A stretch of 64,000 nt of DNA from Lutibacter flavus (lineage in GTDB: Bacteria > Bacteroidota > Bacteroidia > Flavobacteriales > Flavobacteriaceae): positions 124,001-188,000 of the forward strand of contig NZ_FZNX01000004.1 in NCBI RefSeq assembly GCF_900188355.1, read 5' to 3'. A program made the translations under genes and the position numbers. Each line of letters starts with the position of its first letter. Position 1 is the first letter of the stretch. Shown here piece by piece: positions 34,926 to 44,161 of this stretch. A model generated the notes under the pieces. That model was given only the letters and a program-made list of their open reading frames with translations, was not told the origin of the DNA and made no database searches.

Positions 34926-36521
34926 ATGAGTGCATTATTACAAAGCGGATTCGATGTATTAGATATGAAAAACTATCGAATGGAGAAACTCCCAAAACGT
35001 GAGAAATCTAAATTTGAAAGAATTTTAATGCGTATTGGAGGGCCGTTAGCGTTTTTATCTTTTGTACTCATTTTGTTTGTTTTAAAAATACCTTTCTTAG
35101 ATAATTTAGATACAACTTCATTAAGTGCAAGTGCCAAAAGTAATTTTGAAAATATTGGATTGCAAAATTTTATTTTTTCAAACAAAGCTATGCTTGCAAT
35201 TTTTGCGTCCTCTTTAATTTTATGGATTACAGAAGCAATCCCCAACTACTTAACATCCTTAATATTAATAATTGCATTGGTATTAACGCAAGTACTTCCA
35301 GAGGATGTTGCTTATGCACAGCTTGGTCATAAAGTAATGTGGTTAAATATTATGTCGTTTATTTTGGCAAGTATGTTAGTTGCTACCGGAGTAGCTAAAA
35401 GATTTGCACTTTGGTTTATCATTAAATTTGGTAAAAGTGCCTCTTCAGTAATTTTAAGCTTTATGGTTATTAATGTTGTATTGTCCTTATTTATTTCAGC
35501 AACAACTGCAAAATCAGCTATTTTGTTACCTGTTTTTATGGTAGTTGCTGCAATTTATGGCGCTTCAAATGGTGAAAAAAACAATGTAGGCCGTAATATA
35601 TTGCTTCAAAATTTATTTCAAAATAATATGGGAGCCAGTTCTTTTTTAACAGGTTCAGGAGCTAATTTATTAGCGGCATCATTAATAGCAGGAGCAATTG
35701 GAAGTGATATTTTTTTCTCTGAATGGATGATTGCTTCGTTTCCAGTAGCCATGGCGTTAATGATTATTGGGTGGATTATAGGTATTAAAATTATTTTCCC
35801 AATAAAAAAAGAAGATAGTAAACCGACTATTTTAGGTGGAATGGATAGTCTTAAAAAAGATTTGAAGGACTTAGGAAAAGTAACGTTTAATGAGGTAAAA
35901 TCAATAATAATTTTTGTTAGTATACTTGTTTTATGGGTAACCGACAGGTGGCATGGTGTTAGTCCAACAGCAGTTGCTTTTGTTGGAGCAATTGTAGCGT
36001 TAATGCCTAAAATTGGTATTGTAAAATGGAATGATGTGGATATACCTTGGCATTTACTTTTATTCTCGGCGGGAGCTTATACGTTAGGAGCTGGATTTAA
36101 AGTAACGGATCTTCCGTCAATATCAGTAAACGCTTCATTTGATGCATTAGGTTTTGGGGTTGATACACCTTTTTGGATACTGTATGTTGTACTTACAGCT
36201 GCGATGGTTTTTAGTGCCTTGTTTATGCAATCAAAAACTATGCGAGCAATGATTTTTATTCCTATTGCCATAGGAATAGCCACTCGTTTTGATTTCCCAA
36301 TTATGAGTTTGGCTTTTCCTATAGCTTTACTTATTGAACATGTATATACGTTACCTTTTAATAGTAAGCCTGCGTTACTTTTATATTCTACAAATCAATA
36401 CAGTATGTCCGACGGATTTAAATTTGGATTTACAATGCAAGTGATTGCCTGGGTACTTTCTATTATTATGGCTATGACCTATTTTAAATGGTTAGGAATT
36501 ACACCAAATGGCTTGTTTTAA
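34926..36521 (+). CDS. SLC13/DASS family anion:sodium symporter
   Basis: I start at the ATG at 34926 (MSALLQSGF), giving 531 residues, because the longer frame begins with TTG inside a repeat. The protein has 11 or more membrane helices. Family features include SATTAKSAILLPVFMVVAAI and the second repeat LTAAMVFSALFMQSKTMRAM, with the GASSFLTGSGANLLAASLIA stretch in between. Substrates in the family are di- or tricarboxylates, sulfate or phosphate; position after phosphate genes makes an inorganic anion possible, but the sequence does not decide. It converges with cydB, and the two stop codons overlap by four bases. Confidence 0.88.
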   Translation: MSALLQSGFDVLDMKNYRMEKLPKREKSKFERILMRIGGPLAFLSFVLILFVLKIPFLDNLDTTSLSASAKSNFENIGLQNFIFSNKAMLAIFASSLILWITEAIPNYLTSLILIIALVLTQVLPEDVAYAQLGHKVMWLNIMSFILASMLVATGVAKRFALWFIIKFGKSASSVILSFMVINVVLSLFISATTAKSAILLPVFMVVAAIYGASNGEKNNVGRNILLQNLFQNNMGASSFLTGSGANLLAASLIAGAIGSDIFFSEWMIASFPVAMALMIIGWIIGIKIIFPIKKEDSKPTILGGMDSLKKDLKDLGKVTFNEVKSIIIFVSILVLWVTDRWHGVSPTAVAFVGAIVALMPKIGIVKWNDVDIPWHLLLFSAGAYTLGAGFKVTDLPSISVNASFDALGFGVDTPFWILYVVLTAAMVFSALFMQSKTMRAMIFIPIAIGIATRFDFPIMSLAFPIALLIEHVYTLPFNSKPALLLYSTNQYSMSDGFKFGFTMQVIAWVLSIIMAMTYFKWLGITPNGLF

Positions 36522-37594
36522 TGATGATCGTGTTCTTTGGTTAATTTACCTTTATAAACTCTATGTACAAAAGTGAAATAAATAATCACTAAAATAAATG
36601 CAATTACCCACCAAATAATACCAACTTCTAATGCATAAGTTTCTGAAGCCGTGTTGTAAATAGTTAAAGATTCGACAATAGAATTTGTGCTTGGTATTAC
36701 TACAGGAAATAAACTGGCAACAGCACTTCCAATACCACTTGCAATAAATAAAGATGATGAAGCAAAACCAAGCCAGTTTTTATTGCTTTTTCTAAAGACT
36801 AACATTCCTAATAAGCTTAAAAATGCAACAATAGGTAATAAATAAATAGATGGATGTTGTGAAAAGAGTTCTTTATTAAACGATTTCATTGCAACAAAAG
36901 CAACCAATGAAATTAAAACAAAAACACATAAAACAATCCAAAGAGGTAGAATTTTAGACTGTAATTTTTTTACAAATTCACCTTCTGTTTTTAAAATAAT
37001 CCAATAGGCTCCGTGTATTGTTAAGGTTAAAACCGCAACTAAACCTATAGTAATTGTAAACCAGTCAATAACTCCTGGTCTTTCTGCAAATGGAGAAAAA
37101 CTTCCATCCCAAAGAGGCGTAAAGAAAGCATATGAATTGGTAAATTGTGCAATGCCATTTTCAACACCCCCCAAATTTACACCTCTTATAATGTTTCCAA
37201 AAGCAACTCCAAAGAATAATGCTAATAATAAACTTGAAATTCCAAAGCTTTTTTGCCAAGGTTTTATCCACAGTTCATGATTTATTAAATGTGTGAATTC
37301 AATACCTAATGCTCTAAAAATAAAAAACCAAAGTATCATAATTAGTGGTAAATAAAAACCACTAAACGCCGATGCATATAATGTTGGAAATGCTGCAAAT
37401 AAAACACCACCAAAAGCAATTAACCAAACTTCATTACCATCCCAAAAAGGACCAATGGCACGCATTATTTGTTTTTTTTCTTCGGGAGTTTTTGCAAAAA
37501 ATAAATGGATAATTCCTGCACCAAAATCAAAACCGTCCAATATAATATACATTACTAGCATAAAACCTAAAATAACATACCAAACTAATTCCAT
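36518..37594 (-). CDS. cydB: Cytochrome bd oxidase subunit II
   Basis: This 358-residue membrane protein forms the second subunit of the bd quinol oxidase. The N-terminal motif LGFMLVMYIILDGFDFGAGI and RAIGPFWDGNEVWLIAFGG are diagnostic, and about eight to nine helices are visible. It ends in a His-rich EHDHH tail. It follows cydA by 4 bases. High-affinity O2 use by this oxidase could support the oxygen-tolerant hydrogenase through the quinone pool; this link is inferred. Confidence 0.96.
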   Translation of the reverse strand: MELVWYVILGFMLVMYIILDGFDFGAGIIHLFFAKTPEEKKQIMRAIGPFWDGNEVWLIAFGGVLFAAFPTLYASAFSGFYLPLIMILWFFIFRALGIEFTHLINHELWIKPWQKSFGISSLLLALFFGVAFGNIIRGVNLGGVENGIAQFTNSYAFFTPLWDGSFSPFAERPGVIDWFTITIGLVAVLTLTIHGAYWIILKTEGEFVKKLQSKILPLWIVLCVFVLISLVAFVAMKSFNKELFSQHPSIYLLPIVAFLSLLGMLVFRKSNKNWLGFASSSLFIASGIGSAVASLFPVVIPSTNSIVESLTIYNTASETYALEVGIIWWVIAFILVIIYFTFVHRVYKGKLTKEHDHH

Positions 37595-37598
37595 AATT

Positions 37599-38930
37599 CT
37601 ATTTTTTTAAAGTTAGTTTAGGTCCGGTATTAATTATTTTACCAACCAATATTAGCATTATAAACCCTAAAAGTAAATACAAACCAACAAAGCCTAATAA
37701 TGTAAAAAGGGCATTTCCTGCGGAAACACTTTCAGAAATACCATCACTTGTTTTAAATAATCCATATACTAAATATGGTTGTCGTCCAAGTTCTGAAGTA
37801 TACCAACCAGCCGTATTTGCAATGTATGGAAACGGGGCTGCAAATAACAATAACCATAAAAACCAACGCTGAATTTCCAGTTTTTTTCTCCATAAAAACC
37901 ATACACCTAAAAACATAATTCCTATAAATATGGTTCCTAAACCTACCATTATATGATAAGAATAATACAAACCAGGGATATTTGTTGGCCAGGTGTCTTT
38001 AGGAAAATCGTTTAAGCCTTTAATTTCGGCATCCCATCGTTCATAAGTTAAGAAACTAAGAACTTTAGGAACTTCTATTTTATTATCTAATCGTTGTTCT
38101 TTCATATTTGGTTGCCCAATTAGAACTATAGGGGCACCTTCTTCAGAGTTGAATAAGCCTTCCATTGCAGCCAAAGTTACGGGTTGGTTTAATGCTACCT
38201 GTTTGGCTAATAAATCTCCAGTTGGTACTGCAACTGAGATGGTTGATATAATACCAGTTATAATAGCGGTTTTTAAAAATAACTGAGCATATTGTTTGTG
38301 TTTATTAATTAATAAGTAAAATGCTCCAACACTGGCAACTACAAAAGATGTTGTGACTAAGGAAGCCATTTGATTGTGAAAAAAAGAAGGCAATAACCAA
38401 GGATTATTAAATAAATCGGAGAAATTATTTAATACAAATTTTCCATTTGCTAAAACTTCATGACCAACCGGATTTTGCATCCACGAATGTGTAGCAATTA
38501 TTAAATAACCACTTGCCCAGGACCCAATAAAAATTAAAAAAGCGGTTAAAAAATGCAGTTTTTTCCCAAGTATTTTTTCCCCAAATAAAAACAATCCTAA
38601 AAAAGAAGATTCTAAAAAGAAGGAAAACATTCCTTCCATAGCTAAAGTTTGGCCAATTATATTACCTGTTCGTTCAGAAAACTGCGCCCAGTTTGTTCCA
38701 AATTGAAATTCCATTGGGATACCCGTTACAACTCCCATTCCAAAATTTATAGCAAATATTTTTGCCCAAAATTTAGCGGATTCGTTGTAGATAATTTTGT
38801 TTGTCCTTAAATAAAGTCCTTTATAAATAACAATAATTAAAGCCAAGCCCATTGTAAGCTGTGGAAATAAATAATGGTAAGTTATAGTAAATGCAAATTG
38901 TAACCTGCCATAGAGTAGCGCATCATCCAT
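37599..38930 (-). CDS. cydA: Cytochrome bd oxidase subunit I, short Q-loop type
   Basis: The 443-residue subunit carries the haems. Visible are GRLQFAFTITYHYLFPQLTM at the N-terminus (with the proximal His), EFQFGTNW, and the conserved GRQPYLVYGLFKT (GRQP motif) near residue 390. At 443 residues it lacks the long insert of the E. coli-type Q loop. CAAATTTA (plus strand 38965-38972) reads as a minus-strand -7 box 35 bases upstream. Confidence 0.96.
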   Translation of the reverse strand: MDDALLYGRLQFAFTITYHYLFPQLTMGLALIIVIYKGLYLRTNKIIYNESAKFWAKIFAINFGMGVVTGIPMEFQFGTNWAQFSERTGNIIGQTLAMEGMFSFFLESSFLGLFLFGEKILGKKLHFLTAFLIFIGSWASGYLIIATHSWMQNPVGHEVLANGKFVLNNFSDLFNNPWLLPSFFHNQMASLVTTSFVVASVGAFYLLINKHKQYAQLFLKTAIITGIISTISVAVPTGDLLAKQVALNQPVTLAAMEGLFNSEEGAPIVLIGQPNMKEQRLDNKIEVPKVLSFLTYERWDAEIKGLNDFPKDTWPTNIPGLYYSYHIMVGLGTIFIGIMFLGVWFLWRKKLEIQRWFLWLLLFAAPFPYIANTAGWYTSELGRQPYLVYGLFKTSDGISESVSAGNALFTLLGFVGLYLLLGFIMLILVGKIINTGPKLTLKK

Positions 38931-39060
38931 ATTAATATAAATTAAATCACTTTTAAAATTGATTCAAATTTACGTTTAATTAGGGTAATTAATGTCAGCT
39001 TTATAACATTAAACACATAAAATAGTTTGCTATAATAACAAAGCTAATATTGTGTCTAGC

Positions 39061-40362
39061 TTATTTTTTTCTAAAATAAATTACAATTGGCACCCCTGTA
39101 AAATCGAATAATTCTCGCAATTTGTTCTCTGTAAAACGTTTGTAAGATTCCTTAATATATTGCGGTAAATTACAAAAGAATACAAATTGAGGAGTTGGTG
39201 TAGGAAGTTGTGTACAAAACTTAATTTTTACATATTTCCCTTTATATGCCGGTGGTTCGTTATTTTTGAAAAAATCCAACATAGCCTCATTTAATTTACT
39301 GGTTGGAATTCGTTTTTTTCTGTTTTCAAAAACTTCAACTGCAGTTTCAATAGCTTTAAAAATACGTTGTTTCGTCAAAGCGCTAATAAATAAAATTGGA
39401 ACATCTGTAAACGGAGCAATTTCCTTTCTTATTTTAGCTTCAAAATCACGCATGGTATTTGTTTCTTTTTCAATTAAATCCCATTTGTTAATTAAAACTA
39501 CCACACCTTTTTTATTTTTTTCGGCTAACCAAAATATATTTTCGTCTTGTCCTTCAAAACCACGAGTTGCATCAATTACTACAATAGCAACATCACAATA
39601 TTCAATGGCTCTAACAGCTCTCATTACCGTATAAAATTCTAAGTCTTCTTTAACTTTAGATTTTTTTCGAATTCCAGCGGTATCAACCAGATTAAAATCA
39701 AATCCAAAACGATTGTATTTAGTATCAATAGAATCACGAGTTGTACCAGCAATATCGGTTACAATATTTCTATCTTCTCCAATTAAGGCATTTATAAAAG
39801 ATGATTTTCCAGCATTAGGGCGACCAACAACAGCAAATCGAGGCAATTCATTTTCTACAGGTATATCAGCTTCTAATTTTTCAGCCAATGCATCTAATAA
39901 TTCACCAGTACCACTTCCGTTAATTGAAGAAATAGTGTAATATTCACCTAAACCTAGATTGTAAAATTCAACAGCATCTGCATCTCGCATAGCATTGTCA
40001 ACTTTATTAACGGCTAAAAAAATTGGTTTTTTAACTTTACGTAACAAGTTTGCCACTTCGGTATCCATAGGTGTAATACCTTCTTCAACATTAACAACAA
40101 ATATTATAGAATCGGCTTCGTCAATTGCTATTTCAACCTGTTTTCTTATTTCTTCTTCAAAAACATCATCAGAACCTATAGCCCAACCACCGGTATCTAT
40201 TAAAGAAAATTGCTTTCCATTCCAGTCACTTTTTCCGTAATGTCTATCGCGAGTAACACCACTTACGGAGTCTACAATAGCATCTCTTCTTTGAACTAAA
40301 CGATTGAACAGGGTTGACTTTCCAACATTTGGTCTTCCTACAATGGCTACAATATTACTCAT
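39061..40362 (-). CDS. der: Ribosome assembly GTPase Der (EngA)
   Basis: Der has two tandem GTPase domains and a KH-like C-terminal domain and acts in 50S subunit assembly. Both P-loops are present, [14 protein letters not shown] near residue 9 and [14 protein letters not shown] near 180, with NKVD and NKWD motifs. I start at the ATG at 40362 (MSNIVAIVG), giving 433 residues, rather than eight codons upstream. CAAAAGTA (plus strand 40384-40391) is a good minus-strand -7 box just before that start. Confidence 0.97.
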   Translation of the reverse strand: MSNIVAIVGRPNVGKSTLFNRLVQRRDAIVDSVSGVTRDRHYGKSDWNGKQFSLIDTGGWAIGSDDVFEEEIRKQVEIAIDEADSIIFVVNVEEGITPMDTEVANLLRKVKKPIFLAVNKVDNAMRDADAVEFYNLGLGEYYTISSINGSGTGELLDALAEKLEADIPVENELPRFAVVGRPNAGKSSFINALIGEDRNIVTDIAGTTRDSIDTKYNRFGFDFNLVDTAGIRKKSKVKEDLEFYTVMRAVRAIEYCDVAIVVIDATRGFEGQDENIFWLAEKNKKGVVVLINKWDLIEKETNTMRDFEAKIRKEIAPFTDVPILFISALTKQRIFKAIETAVEVFENRKKRIPTSKLNEAMLDFFKNNEPPAYKGKYVKIKFCTQLPTPTPQFVFFCNLPQYIKESYKRFTENKLRELFDFTGVPIVIYFRKK

Positions 40363-40484
40363 TTTGATGTTTTTAATTTTTTGCAAAAGTAAGCAATTTT
40401 ATTTATGAATTTAATGTATTACTGCTTATAAATTAGACATTTGGTAAATTTTAGTATATTTCAAAACTCAACGAATTAATCTTT

Positions 40485-40991
40485 ATGGAAGAACAAAAAA
40501 ATAGTGATATTCATTTACGGCCCAGATTTAAATTGAATTTTAATGAAAGTCAGGAGTATTTAATCTCAAAATTTAAAGAAAATTTAAAAGAAGAGAATTG
40601 TAAATACTGCAGTAAAGTTGTTGACGGACATATAGTTATTGATGTTCCTAAAGATGAAAATCACTTTTGGTCTCCACAATTAAATATTGAAATTGAAAAA
40701 ATAGAGACAAATAAAACAATTGTTAAAGGATTGTTTGGTCCGAAACCACAAGTATGGACTTTATTTATGTTTTTTCACTTTGCAGTGGCGGTTGCTTTTA
40801 TTGGTTTTTCGGTAATGGCATATGTACAATGGTCTTTAAAAACAGATTATTCCTTTGCACTAACAATAGTTATTGGGTTGCCAATTTTGTGGATTTTAAT
40901 GTATTTTTTAGGAAGAATTGGAAAAAAAAGAGGGCATAAACAAATGGATGAATTACATAGTTTTATGATGCGTACCCTAAATAAAAAGTAA
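40485..40991 (+). CDS. Conserved membrane protein of unknown function
   Basis: The protein has 168 residues. The first 85 are soluble (PRFKLNFNESQEYLISKFKE, VVDGHIVIDVPKDENHFWSP), followed by two membrane helices (about 92-112 and 122-145) and a basic C-terminus. The N-terminal half looks like a small alpha/beta domain. I do not know its function. It lies alone on the plus strand between der and era. Confidence 0.75.
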   Translation: MEEQKNSDIHLRPRFKLNFNESQEYLISKFKENLKEENCKYCSKVVDGHIVIDVPKDENHFWSPQLNIEIEKIETNKTIVKGLFGPKPQVWTLFMFFHFAVAVAFIGFSVMAYVQWSLKTDYSFALTIVIGLPILWILMYFLGRIGKKRGHKQMDELHSFMMRTLNKK

Positions 40992-40999
40992 ATTAAATG

Positions 41000-41881
41000 C
41001 TAGTCATTATAACCAAAACGTCTTAATTGACGTTTGTCACTTCTCCAGTTTTTATTCACTTTTACATACAATTCTAAGTGTATTTTTTTATCAAAAAACT
41101 TCTCTAAATCTTTACGTGCCTCAATACCAACACGTTTTAAAGCGGCGCCTTTATGACCTATAATAATACCTTTTTGAGTTTCACGCTCTACCATAATTAC
41201 AGAACGAATTTTAATAATTTTTTCACTTTCAAAAAACTCTTCAGTTTCTATTTCAACCGAATAAGGAATTTCTTTTTTATAGTGCATCAATATTTTCTCG
41301 CGAATAGCTTCATTGATAAAAAATCGTTCAGGTTTATCGGTTAATTGATCTTTAGGATAGAATGGTGGAGATTCTGGTAATAACTCAACAATACGATTAA
41401 AAACACCTTGTACATTGAAGTTTTCTAAAGCGGAAATTAAAGTTACCTCGGCATTTGGTACTTTTTCTTTCCAATACAATAATTTTTCTTCAACTTCTTC
41501 TTGAGAAGATTTATCTATTTTATTAATTAAAAGTAATACTGGAATTTTTGAGTGTTTAATTTTATTAAAGAATTTTTCATCTTTCAATTCTTTTTCTCCA
41601 ATTTCAACCATATAAATTAATATATCAGCATCTTCAAAAGCAGATTTTACAAAACCCATCATAGATTCTTGTAATTCATAAGCTGGTTTTATAATTCCAG
41701 GAGTATCTGAAAATAATATTTGAAAATCCTCTCCATTCACAATTCCTAAAATTCTATGTCTGGTAGTTTGTGCTTTTGATGTGATTATTGATAATCGCTC
41801 ACCAACAAACGCATTCATAAGTGTTGATTTACCAACATTTGGATTTCCAATAATGTTTACATAACCTGCTTTGTGCTTCAT
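41000..41881 (-). CDS. era: Ribosome biogenesis GTPase Era
   Basis: Era is an essential GTPase that binds the 16S rRNA 3' end through a KH domain. The protein has 293 residues from the ATG at 41881 (MKHKAGYVN). The P-loop [14 protein letters not shown], the switch region DTPGI, NKID, and the C-terminal KH loop IIIGHKGAALKRVG are all present. CAAAGGTA (plus strand 41900-41907) is a minus-strand -7 box 19 bases upstream. Confidence 0.97.
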   Translation of the reverse strand: MKHKAGYVNIIGNPNVGKSTLMNAFVGERLSIITSKAQTTRHRILGIVNGEDFQILFSDTPGIIKPAYELQESMMGFVKSAFEDADILIYMVEIGEKELKDEKFFNKIKHSKIPVLLLINKIDKSSQEEVEEKLLYWKEKVPNAEVTLISALENFNVQGVFNRIVELLPESPPFYPKDQLTDKPERFFINEAIREKILMHYKKEIPYSVEIETEEFFESEKIIKIRSVIMVERETQKGIIIGHKGAALKRVGIEARKDLEKFFDKKIHLELYVKVNKNWRSDKRQLRRFGYND

Positions 41882-41935
41882 TTTCAGTATATAAGTTTGC
41901 AAAGGTAATCTTTAATATTTTTATTTTAATAAAAC

Positions 41936-41967
41936 TTGTTTGTTTTTTAAAAAAAGGTGTATCTTTG
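41936..41967 (+). promoter_or_regulatory. tRNA promoter (TTG, then TATCTTTG)
   Basis: TATCTTTG at 41960-41967 fits TAnnTTTG and lies 10 bases before the tRNA. TTG occurs at 41936-41938 and 41940-41942, giving spacers of 21 and 17 bases. Confidence 0.6.
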
Positions 41968-41977
41968 CCATCCAAAT

Positions 41978-42050
<73 letters not shown>

Positions 42051-42060
42051 CTTGATTATC

Positions 42061-42093
42061 AAGCAGTTATATGAAAATATAGCTGCTTTTTTA
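42061..42093 (+). terminator. Intrinsic terminator after the tRNA
   Basis: AAGCAG-TTATAT and ATATA-GCTGCTT form an interrupted stem with a short A-rich loop, followed by T residues, 10 bases downstream of the tRNA. Confidence 0.7.
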
Positions 42094-42422
42094 ATTATGG
42101 GTACAGAATAGGTACAGAATTTAGCTATTTTCGTGTTAGCTTTAAAACTTGATGCTAATTCTATCTATTTGTGCGTAATCCCTATGAATTTTTAGTTCGA
42201 ATAATACATTTTGATAAGTTGAAAATTTAATTTTTTCGAATGGGAAGTTTATTATCATACAATATACCCGCAAGTTAAACTCGTAAAATACACCCATCAA
42301 AAGACTACGGCATAAAGTCCACGCTTCTTCCTATACTTATTTATTCCGTTTCCTTTTGAGTTGAGATTTTAGCTTCCGTTTTGGGAACTGCTCAAATATT
42401 GTTTAATCTAAATTCAAAAGCT
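42094..42422. other. Gene-free stretch at the tRNA-proximal edge, with a GGTACAGAAT direct repeat
   Basis: GGTACAGAAT occurs at 42100-42109 and again at 42111-42120. Two adjacent copies this close to a tRNA could be integrase arm sites, which is a guess from position. A 38-codon minus-strand frame near 42145-42260 has no recognisable features. Nothing else coding is supported. Confidence 0.35.
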
Positions 42423-43259
42423 ATGTATTTACAAAATTTACAGCAGGATGAAATCTTTGTTCCATCAGAAATGAAACCCTTAAAAACCCTTACACAGATG
42501 GAATCTCGACGTGGACTTGAAAACGTCATAATTTCCAATGGTAAAATTGTCAATGTAGTATCGAACAGCTACGGACACATTCCGAATCAATTGTTCTTCA
42601 AGAAAGCTGAAGAAATGCTATCCGATGCACAACTGAACTATCATAAACGTACTATCAATAAAAATGATAGGTCGTTCATTACAGATTTCATTATTGATGA
42701 TAAGAGTCAATTCTCTGTAAAAAATAAAGAGGATCTAATACTGCCGATGCTTCGGTTTAAAAACTCTTATGATGGCAGCGAAAAGACCTCTGGTCACTTC
42801 GGGTTTTACCGAAAAGTATGTTCTAACGGTTTGCACGTTTCTCAGGCAGAAATCGAGTTTTCCATAAAGCACAGTAAGAATAACACACACCTAATTATGC
42901 CAAGGTTAAACAACTTATTTGACAAGTTTTTGGATAATGAGTTCTATACCATTACCAAGAAGTTCGATAAGATGAAGGAATTTAAAATCATCGATACAAA
43001 AGAATTTGTGAAGGCCATTCTTGACAAAACCAAACTGTTTAGATACGAGTGTAGTGATAAGAATAGTGACCCTTCAAAAAAATCTCGGGAGGTTATTGAG
43101 ATTTTGAACTACGAAGCCTTGTTGCTCAATGAAGAACCAAATCTATGGTTAGGCTACAATGCCTTCAATTCAGTACTTCATAACGTCTTGAAGAAAAGCT
43201 TTGGCCAACAAGAACGGTTGGATAAAAAGCTGTTTGATGAAGTCTATGCTATGGCATAA
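42423..43259 (+). CDS. DUF932 family protein
   Basis: The ATG at 42423 gives 278 residues; a TTG 14 codons upstream is less likely. The sequence fits the DUF932 (phage/plasmid-like) family: YGHIPNQLFFKKAEEMLSDA, DRSFITDFIIDDKSQF and GHFGFYRKVCSNGLHVSQAE. Family members are common on plasmids, phages and conjugative elements, and their function is not defined. It is the first gene of the island. Confidence 0.8.
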   Translation: MYLQNLQQDEIFVPSEMKPLKTLTQMESRRGLENVIISNGKIVNVVSNSYGHIPNQLFFKKAEEMLSDAQLNYHKRTINKNDRSFITDFIIDDKSQFSVKNKEDLILPMLRFKNSYDGSEKTSGHFGFYRKVCSNGLHVSQAEIEFSIKHSKNNTHLIMPRLNNLFDKFLDNEFYTITKKFDKMKEFKIIDTKEFVKAILDKTKLFRYECSDKNSDPSKKSREVIEILNYEALLLNEEPNLWLGYNAFNSVLHNVLKKSFGQQERLDKKLFDEVYAMA

Positions 43260-43301
43260 AGTTAATAAAGGTTTGTCCAGTACCTCAAACTGGATTTTTC
43301 C

Positions 43302-43337
43302 AATTTTTACCACTTAATTAGTATAGTGGTAAAAATT
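43302..43337. promoter_or_regulatory. Perfect inverted repeat upstream of the AbiE operon (putative operator)
   Basis: AATTTTTACCACT (43302-43314) and AGTGGTAAAAATT (43325-43337) are exact complements, 13 bases each with a 10-base spacer. AbiEi antitoxins are known to autorepress by binding inverted repeats in their own promoter. The match to that layout suggests an operator. Confidence 0.65.
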
Positions 43338-43364
43338 TGTTTTCAAATATTCGCCACTTTTTTG

Positions 43365-43372
43365 TATTTTTG
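43365..43372 (+). promoter_or_regulatory. Putative -7 box of the AbiE operon (TATTTTTG)
   Basis: TATTTTTG fits TAnnTTTG, 21 bases before the antitoxin ATG and 27 bases after the inverted repeat. A TTG at 43338-43340 abuts the repeat but is somewhat far (24 bases) for a standard -33. Confidence 0.5.
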
Positions 43373-43393
43373 GTAAAGTTTTGATTTTGAACT

Positions 43394-44161
43394 ATGCCAA
43401 AGATTATAGAAAATAAACTTATAGAGACTTTCAAAGACCACAGTTCTTTTAATAGGGAGGAGCTATATGGTTTCTATCTGGATTTTGAACCAAACCTAAA
43501 AGAGAGCACATTTGGTTGGCGAATTTATGACCTGAAGAAAAAAGACATTATTAAAACTATTGGGCGTGGACTTTATGTTATTTCTTATAAGCCCAAATAC
43601 AAACCAGTTCTATCGGAAAATGTTTTCAAAATAGCCAGTAAAACTAATGAGCGTTTTGAAGATATAAAATATGCCATTTGGGAAACCCAATGGCTTAATG
43701 AGTTTTCTCAGCACCAGACGTCCAATCAAATGATTATAGTAGAGGCAGAAAAAGAATTTGCAGAGTCACTTTATTATTATCTCAATGACAATATGAAAAT
43801 GGATTTTTTCTTTAATCCCGATGATAAGGAAATTCAATTCTACATTTCAGAAAGTACCATTCCAGTCGTTATAAAACGATTGGTAACGAGAGCACCCATT
43901 CAAAAAATAAAAAATAAAAAAACTGTTGTACCTATCGCAACAATTGAAAAGATTATGGCGGACATCTTTGCAGATGAAGATCTATATCATTTTTATCAAG
44001 GCTCAGAAATGGTCAACATCTATGAAAAGATTATTGATACATACAGCATCAATTTCACCAAACTTTTTAGCTATGCCAAAAGACGTAAAAAAGAACAGGA
44101 AATTAAACAATTTATAAGTAAGCACATTCCAAATATTTTAGAAGATATTCAGTATGGTTAA
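43394..44161 (+). CDS. AbiEi-like antitoxin / transcriptional repressor (type IV TA)
   Basis: The 255-residue protein has an N-terminal winged-helix-like region (about 1-75: KLIETFKDHSSFNREELYGF, STFGWRIYDLKKKDIIKTIG, GRGLYVIS) and a larger C-terminal domain. The order HTH, then AbiEii-type nucleotidyltransferase gene, with an 8-base overlap, is the standard AbiE layout. AbiEi represses its operon and neutralises AbiEii without binding it directly. Sequence identity to characterised AbiEi cannot be judged here, so the family name rests on domain order and context. Confidence 0.78.
   Translation: MPKIIENKLIETFKDHSSFNREELYGFYLDFEPNLKESTFGWRIYDLKKKDIIKTIGRGLYVISYKPKYKPVLSENVFKIASKTNERFEDIKYAIWETQWLNEFSQHQTSNQMIIVEAEKEFAESLYYYLNDNMKMDFFFNPDDKEIQFYISESTIPVVIKRLVTRAPIQKIKNKKTVVPIATIEKIMADIFADEDLYHFYQGSEMVNIYEKIIDTYSINFTKLFSYAKRRKKEQEIKQFISKHIPNILEDIQYG

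Noticed and set aside
42145..42260. A 38-codon minus-strand frame next to the tRNA, considered as an integrase remnant
   Set aside because: Its translation has no integrase motif and it is too short to support a call.
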